A DNA stretch of 8,777 nt. It comes from Microcaldota archaeon. GTDB lineage: Archaea > Micrarchaeota > Micrarchaeia > Anstonellales > Bilamarchaeaceae. The position numbers and the translations under genes were made by a program. Location of the stretch: positions 13,678 through 22,454 of the forward strand of contig DUGF01000047.1 of NCBI GenBank assembly GCA_013331535.1, given 5' to 3'. The notes beneath the pieces are model-generated. The model was not told the origin of the DNA, made no database searches, and worked only from the letters and a program-made list of their open reading frames with translations. Positions 5,246-8,777 of the stretch are shown here, piece after piece; position 1 is the first letter of the stretch; each line of letters begins with the position of its first letter.

Positions 5246-6424
5246 ATGTCAAGAAAATTGAGAAATGGAAATATGATAAATAGGCAAAACAGTGCAGTAG
5301 TGCAGCCAAGCAATATAGGTTTAGCTTGGCCGCCAGTGTATGACGAATCGAATAAACGAGTGAAAGGATTTTATCCACGTTTGATCGATAGCCAGGCACT
5401 AATGGATCAGACAATCAGCCATGAGAATAGCATGATGGTAGTTGCTGCACGTATGATGCGAGAACATCCAGACGCTACACGGGTAACGTTAAGATGTATA
5501 ATAAGAAATGATTTATCCCCTAATTTCCATCCGGATCTGGAACGTGAATTACGGCGTCTGAGATACGATTGCGCGCCGGGTGGTTCCGAGCGGGTAGATC
5601 GCGATTTTAATGACAGAATCCCCACGCGTTGGTTATATTACGAGCTGGCAAAAACTCGCAGAATGGAAAAGGGTAGTTATGGGCTTGAAGCAAAGGTAAA
5701 TCTGGGTTCAGTTCTTCCTGGTTTTTATCTAGCTTACATCGGATGTAATACACCAGAAAGGACAATCCCCGCAGAAGTCCAGCGAGCAGAAGAGAGCGCT
5801 ATTCGTGAGATTACCCTCGGTAACATGATGACTGGTATCCATAAGCTCGTGCCAATAACAGCAGAAGCCGCATACGAACGCATATGTCAAGCTGGTTTCA
5901 GAATTGAGCGTTTAACCAACCCTACGGCAGATGAAATCGTACTGTTAACGCGATTATATCTGGAAGCGTTTCAGGACTATCCATTCCAGATAAACGAGCA
6001 AACTATTGGTGATGTCGTTGATAATAGCACCACGTTGATTGCACGTAATCGAAAAGGACAAATAATCGCAAGCCTTGTTGCAGAGCAAGCGCCACTTGTA
6101 TTAGAATGCGGGCCAACTATTAATTTGATAGAGCTTGGCAAAGCCGCTACCGATCGCAGATATCGCGGCCATGGTCTCTTAACTGCGCTTTATCATCGCA
6201 TGATAGAATTATTGCACGAGGCAGGTTATAGTTCCAGAGACACCTTAGTCTATGTTGAAGCAAGGGCGCCATGGATTCCAGTGAATATTGCAACAGGAAA
6301 ATCCAGCCCCAACTATTGCGGTATGCTCCATCAACATTGCAGAATTCTAAGCGATCGAAGCCCTGGAATGCAGTATAACGGTAACCTTGAGGACTTGAAT
6401 GTATGGGCATACCTCTCTTTTTAG
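5246..6424 (+). CDS. two-domain protein with C-terminal AblB-like GNAT acetyltransferase
   Basis: 392 aa. Residues 1 to about 200 are a region I do not recognise, rich in arginine. The C-terminal part (about 215-392) looks like a GNAT N-acetyltransferase: LYLEAFQDYPFQIN (237-250), a strand LIARNRKGQIIASLVAE (264-280), then the acetyl-CoA-binding motif A, ELGKAATDRRYRGHGLLTAL (296-315), with the R-x-x-G-x-G/A-type RYRGHG. The end GNLEDLNVWAYL resembles the ESMNVWYK-type ending of AblB beta-lysine N-acetyltransferases, as does the preceding C-H/N-C-R-I stretch. It therefore probably acetylates an amino group of a small amino-acid-like substrate. CGT and CGC make up 14 of its 37 arginine codons, more than in the M20 gene (5 of 20), hinting at a different origin. 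A T-rich terminator follows. Confidence 0.68.
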   Translation: MSRKLRNGNMINRQNSAVVQPSNIGLAWPPVYDESNKRVKGFYPRLIDSQALMDQTISHENSMMVVAARMMREHPDATRVTLRCIIRNDLSPNFHPDLERELRRLRYDCAPGGSERVDRDFNDRIPTRWLYYELAKTRRMEKGSYGLEAKVNLGSVLPGFYLAYIGCNTPERTIPAEVQRAEESAIREITLGNMMTGIHKLVPITAEAAYERICQAGFRIERLTNPTADEIVLLTRLYLEAFQDYPFQINEQTIGDVVDNSTTLIARNRKGQIIASLVAEQAPLVLECGPTINLIELGKAATDRRYRGHGLLTALYHRMIELLHEAGYSSRDTLVYVEARAPWIPVNIATGKSSPNYCGMLHQHCRILSDRSPGMQYNGNLEDLNVWAYLSF

Positions 6425-6444
6425 TTTCTTTCTTTTTTATTTTA
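6425..6444 (+). terminator. T-rich terminator after the GNAT gene
   Basis: T-tracts broken by single C, A and G bases begin right after the stop codon, with an uninterrupted run of six T at 6433-6438. The AT-rich end may double as a promoter (TTTTAATTAAATA, 6440-6452) for the M20 gene. Confidence 0.5.
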
Positions 6445-6468
6445 ATTAAATACAAAGAGGCGATATGA

Positions 6469-7623
6469 ATGGATACGATTACATGGTTAAGGGAATTAGT
6501 CTCAATAAAATCGGTCTTTCCAAATGAACTAGAGATTGCAGAATATTTGGAAGCAAGACTCAAAAAACTCGGATTCTCTACAAAACGCATTTATATCTCT
6601 GAAAATCGTTTCAATGTCGTTGGCGAACGCGGAACAACCGGAAAGGAGATTATGTTATATGCGCACATGGACACCGTCCCGGTTTACGGAGATTGGAATG
6701 GAAATCCACTTTCATTACGCGAAGAAGGAGACAAACTAATCGGACTCGGTTCTGTTGATATGAAGGCAGGGATTGCGGCTATTCTTACTGCATGCGCGGA
6801 TGAAAACGTGCGGAACAAAAATAGAAAGATAAAAATTGCATTCGGAGTTGATGAAGAAAATATTTCCGAAGGTGCGCAGGCGATTGCCAAAAGCGGATTT
6901 TTGAAAGACGTGGAATTCTGTATATCAACAGAAAGCCCACATCCAGATGGAATAGAACTTGGACCGAAAGCGATTACACTTGGAAGAAGAGGGAGATGTG
7001 TTATTGAAATCAATGTTCCGGGAAGTTCAGCACATGGAGCAAACATTTCACTTGGTAAAAATGCCATAAGCGAGGCGGCAAGGCTTATTCCGAAACTCGA
7101 GGCGCTTAACCAAAAAATGAAACCGCACAAATTTCTTCCTCCGCCAACCCAGTTCATAAGAAAGATTCATGGGGAGAGTTCGTCTCTATCTACTCCAGAC
7201 AGTGTAACACTTGAACTGGATAGACATTTGGTTACTCCGGAAACACCCGAAAGCGCACTTGAGGAGATACAAGAATTCATAAAGCGGCTTTATTCTGAAG
7301 AAAAATTCCTTGAAATTGACGGAAAAAGAATATCCGCACGCTTAAAGGAAAGAAAAACTCCTTATATCGCTCCTTTCGTAACTGAAAAAAATAATCCGTA
7401 CGTAATGAAACTGGCCGAGGCAATAAGGCAAAAATTCGGGACAGCACCCATATATGGGTATGGCATGTCGGTTGCTGATGAAAACATTTTTGCAGCTTGT
7501 GGAGTCCCTGTTGTAGTAGTAGGGGCAAAGGGCGGAAATGAGCATGCTGCGAATGAATGGGTCTCAAAATCCAGCTATTTGGAGCTTATCGACGTGCTCA
7601 AAACATTTTTAAGGAGTTGCTAA
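6469..7623 (+). CDS. M20-family zinc peptidase/deacylase (ArgE/DapE/CPG2-like)
   Basis: 384 aa. M20 enzymes hydrolyse amide bonds of N-acyl amino acids or short peptides with two metal ions. All the expected metal and catalytic positions are visible: HMDTVP (66-71) with His66 and Asp68, GSVDMKAG (94-101) with bridging Asp97, DEEN (128-131) with the catalytic and metal glutamates, STES (153-156) with Glu155, and NEHAANE (357-363) with His359. The dimerisation domain between about 172 and 290 contains SSAHGAN with His189. No signal peptide, so cytoplasmic. AGAGG at 6456-6460 is a ribosome binding site eight bases before the ATG. An overlapping ATG at 6465 is out of frame. Next to a ligase and an acetyltransferase, it could remove an acetyl protecting group or recycle the product; ArgE, DapE or dipeptidase activity cannot be told apart by eye. 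Confidence 0.88.
   Translation: MDTITWLRELVSIKSVFPNELEIAEYLEARLKKLGFSTKRIYISENRFNVVGERGTTGKEIMLYAHMDTVPVYGDWNGNPLSLREEGDKLIGLGSVDMKAGIAAILTACADENVRNKNRKIKIAFGVDEENISEGAQAIAKSGFLKDVEFCISTESPHPDGIELGPKAITLGRRGRCVIEINVPGSSAHGANISLGKNAISEAARLIPKLEALNQKMKPHKFLPPPTQFIRKIHGESSSLSTPDSVTLELDRHLVTPETPESALEEIQEFIKRLYSEEKFLEIDGKRISARLKERKTPYIAPFVTEKNNPYVMKLAEAIRQKFGTAPIYGYGMSVADENIFAACGVPVVVVGAKGGNEHAANEWVSKSSYLELIDVLKTFLRSC
7604..7612 (+). promoter_or_regulatory. possible TATA box of the tRNA gene inside the end of the M20 gene
   Basis: ATTTTTAAG, centred about 31 nt upstream of the tRNA 5' end, would start transcription a few bases before it, leaving a short leader for RNase P. The AAATATAAG at 7628-7636 is too close to the tRNA to serve. 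Readthrough from the M20 gene is an alternative. Confidence 0.4.
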
Positions 7624-7653
7624 CCCAAATATAAGTTACCCGCTTTAGCTCAA

Positions 7654-7735
7654 ATTGAGTCTTGAGTCGCGTGTTCCGGATCTTGGATGTTTAAATTCAA
7701 GATGCGGGACTGAAAACTCGAAACTCGCAGAGCAA
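7654..7735 (+). other. tRNA intron 1 (D loop, 82 nt)
   Basis: It interrupts the D loop after A15. The 5' strand GCTC (7648-7651) can pair with the intron copy GAGC (7730-7733), followed by bulges AA|A and AA|C, the BHB cut pattern. The body folds into one long hairpin: GAGTCTTGAGT (7657-7667) with ACTCGAAACTC (7716-7726), one C-A mismatch; GTTCCG (7673-7678) with CGGGAC (7705-7710); then a 9-bp stem (7680-7688 with 7695-7703) closing a 6-nt loop. The outer exon-exon helix is weak, so the motif is relaxed. Confidence 0.85.
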
Positions 7736-7756
7736 CGGTAGAGCGACTGGCTGTAG

Positions 7757-7812
7757 TTTGTTCACGGCACAATATAACCCGACAGAGGTTTAGCCGTATT
7801 ATGGTCGCGGAT
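7757..7812 (+). other. tRNA intron 2 (anticodon loop 37/38, 56 nt)
   Basis: It lies at the canonical archaeal position. The anticodon stem (7746-7750 with 7814-7818) is the outer helix. CTGT (32-35) pairs with GCGG (7807-7810) using two U-G pairs, and the bulges AG|T and AT|A fit the cut rule. ACGGC (7764-7768) pairs with GCCGT (7793-7797) inside the intron, but the helix next to the splice sites is poor, so this is a relaxed motif. I see no homing endonuclease or box C/D guide in it. Confidence 0.85.
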
Positions 7813-7833
7813 ACCAGTAGGTTGCTTGTTCAA

Positions 7834-7871
7834 TCCCATATTCCCTTTCTTTTGGGAAATCTGGGGAACAA
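7834..7871 (+). other. tRNA intron 3 (T loop 58/59, 38 nt)
   Basis: It splits TTCAA from AT in the T loop. GTTC (7828-7831) pairs with GAAC (7866-7869), flanked by bulges AA|T and AA|A. Next to it CCCA (7835-7838) pairs with TGGG (7862-7865), and the hairpin continues through TATTCCC with GGGAAAT to a loop of mostly T. The central helix uses G53 of the T stem, so the T arm is fully formed only after splicing. Confidence 0.88.
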
Positions 7872-7886
7872 ATCAGGCAAGCGGGA

Positions 7887-7894
7887 TTTTTTTT
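7887..7894 (+). terminator. T8 terminator of the tRNA gene
   Basis: Eight T directly after the discriminator base, typical of archaeal termination. Its AT-rich end may also serve the next gene, which starts 17 nt later. Confidence 0.75.
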
Positions 7895-7910
7895 ATTTGA
7901 GGTAGATTAT

Positions 7911-8777
7911 TTGGTTAAAACAGCAGCATTACCATTGGAAGAGCCTCTTCAAGAGGCACCCACAGAAATGCCTACTCTAAAGGACATGGTTAGCGTGCTC
8001 CTTAATCCGCGGCCTGGCGAGGAAGGAAAAGTAGCCGAATACAAGGAAGCATTGGGAAACTTGCGCGGAAACCACAGATTAGGGAGAATGGATGTTGTGC
8101 TGGCACTAGCAGCTTCAATGGAGCCGTGCGAGGCAAGGGACACTGAGCTCGGACGGGCATTCCCGGATTGGATTCCATTGCAAAGAATAAATGATTCATG
8201 GGACATAGTCCGAAAAGTCATCAAAAACGATCCAAAACTCTTAGCCACGTTTGAAAAAAGATGCGGTTGGAGCATTGCACGGGATGAAAGACATTCGGTA
8301 ATGACACTCAGGATGTTTGAGGCTGCCCTGTTTTGGGACTCTGCAAAAAGCAAATTTTCAACTTTTTTACTCGACTCAAGGCCATTGCGCAGGGATATTG
8401 GGCATTCCAAGAATCAGGGCAGCGGGGTTGATGCGGACGGATTGTTCTATTCAGAGATAAGCACTCCAGATGGGGAAAAACCAGCCGGGGTTTCTGTAAG
8501 GAGAATTGCGGATTCGGACATCATTGAAAAGATTATGCATGGCTCTGAAGGGATTGAAGGCAGTGAAAAAGTGCGTGCAATGGTTCTGAAAGCATTGATG
8601 AAATTAGAATCTAGGTTTGGAAATCTTTTAATGATGCGATACGGCGTATCCGCGGACAGAATTGCCGAATTACCAGATAAAGTTGATTGGAATATGCGTC
8701 CGACAACCGCTGCAAGGGTTCAATTAGAATTGGCAAGAACTTTGGAAAAGTTCACGAAACGCGGGCTTGAGACGGAT
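7911..8777 (+). CDS. sigma-70-like protein (partial, runs off the window)
   Basis: 289 codons from TTG at 7911, which has GAGGT (7899-7903) seven bases upstream; in-frame ATG codons at 7968 and 7986 are alternatives. The product resembles bacterial sigma-70 factors in order of parts. FEAALFWDSAKSKFSTFLLDSRPLRRDI (136-163) is like region 2 (A-x-x-x-D-x-x-K-x-x-F-S-T-F..R-R-x-I). ISTPDGEKPAGVSVRRIAD (183-201) is like the linker, and VLKALMKLESRFGNLLMMRYGVSADRIAEL..TAARVQLELARTLEKF (225-281) is like the region 4 helix-turn-helix. Residues 1-130 are not recognised. No membrane segment or signal peptide. Archaea use TBP and TFB, so a sigma factor is not expected; it may be a sigma-derived DNA-binding protein. 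The stop codon is outside the window. Confidence 0.6.
   Translation, partial: MVKTAALPLEEPLQEAPTEMPTLKDMVSVLLNPRPGEEGKVAEYKEALGNLRGNHRLGRMDVVLALAASMEPCEARDTELGRAFPDWIPLQRINDSWDIVRKVIKNDPKLLATFEKRCGWSIARDERHSVMTLRMFEAALFWDSAKSKFSTFLLDSRPLRRDIGHSKNQGSGVDADGLFYSEISTPDGEKPAGVSVRRIADSDIIEKIMHGSEGIEGSEKVRAMVLKALMKLESRFGNLLMMRYGVSADRIAELPDKVDWNMRPTTAARVQLELARTLEKFTKRGLETD

Larger units (their letters stand above)
7639..7886 (+). tRNA. tRNA-Tyr (anticodon GUA) with three introns
   Basis: Four exons, 7639-7653, 7736-7756, 7813-7833 and 7872-7886, join to a 72-nt tRNA. The acceptor stem CCCGCTT pairs perfectly with AAGCGGG (7879-7885), followed by discriminator A73. The D arm is GCTC, loop AACGGTA, GAGC. 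The anticodon stem ACTGG/CCAGT encloses loop CTGTAGA with anticodon GTA. The variable region is AGGTT. The T stem GCTTG/CAGGC has one U-G pair around loop TTCAAAT. Conserved U8, A14, G18-G19, A21, U33, U54-U55-C56 and A58 are all in place. C1-G72 and A73 are the tyrosine identity features of archaeal tRNA. CCA is not encoded; a T run follows directly. Boundaries come from the BHB rule and equal-product alternatives exist for intron 1 (AA at both edges). Genes interrupted in the D and T arms are easily missed by default tRNA finders. Confidence 0.92.

Noticed and set aside
7857..7886. Reading the tRNA 3' half as a rho-independent terminator hairpin plus T run for the M20 gene
   Set aside because: The same bases complete a full cloverleaf with a perfect acceptor stem to 7639-7645, a much more specific explanation; the T run fits as the tRNA terminator.

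Overview
The window looks archaeal, most likely from a DPANN-type lineage (Micrarchaeota-like is a guess). The evidence is an AMP phosphorylase next to a ribose-1,5-bisphosphate isomerase (the archaeal AMP pathway), TATA boxes about 25 nt upstream of leaderless starts, GGTGA/GAGGT ribosome binding sites, T-run terminators, an Lrp/AsnC-type regulator and, above all, a tRNA gene interrupted by introns that fit the archaeal bulge-helix-bulge (BHB) splicing rule. No phylogenetic marker could be tested here.

Layout. Positions 1-285 hold the 3' end of an unrecognised gene and a 57-codon small ORF in the same frame. Positions 321-2874 are a two-gene operon for nucleotide salvage: AMP phosphorylase releases ribose 1,5-bisphosphate from AMP, and the isomerase turns it into ribulose 1,5-bisphosphate for a type III RuBisCO that is not in the window. 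A T-run terminator separates this operon from a convergent Lrp/AsnC regulator (3015-3428, minus strand). The 442-base stretch 3429-3870 has no large gene. It carries the regulator promoter, an 11-bp inverted repeat, four nearly back-to-back perfect hairpins, a TATA box, a 20-codon leader ORF and a leader element whose relative recurs upstream of the second next gene.

Positions 3871-7623 are three plus-strand genes: a GCS2-like carboxylate-amine ligase (glutamate-cysteine ligase fold), a two-part protein with a C-terminal AblB-like GNAT acetyltransferase domain, and an M20 zinc peptidase/deacylase. Ligase, N-acetyltransferase and amide hydrolase together suggest a small pathway that makes or recycles an acetylated amino-acid or peptide-like compound; this is inference.

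Positions 7639-7886 look like empty spacer but read as one tRNA-Tyr(GUA) gene in four exons, with introns in the D loop (82 nt), anticodon loop (56 nt) and T loop (38 nt). Removing them leaves a complete 72-nt cloverleaf with C1-G72 and discriminator A73, as expected for archaeal tRNA-Tyr. It ends in a run of eight T.

From 7911 to the window edge runs a partial gene whose product resembles a bacterial sigma-70 factor (region 2-like and region 4-like segments), unexpected in an archaeon. The triple-intron tRNA, the sigma-like protein, the hairpin cluster and the paired leader elements are the points most worth a second look.
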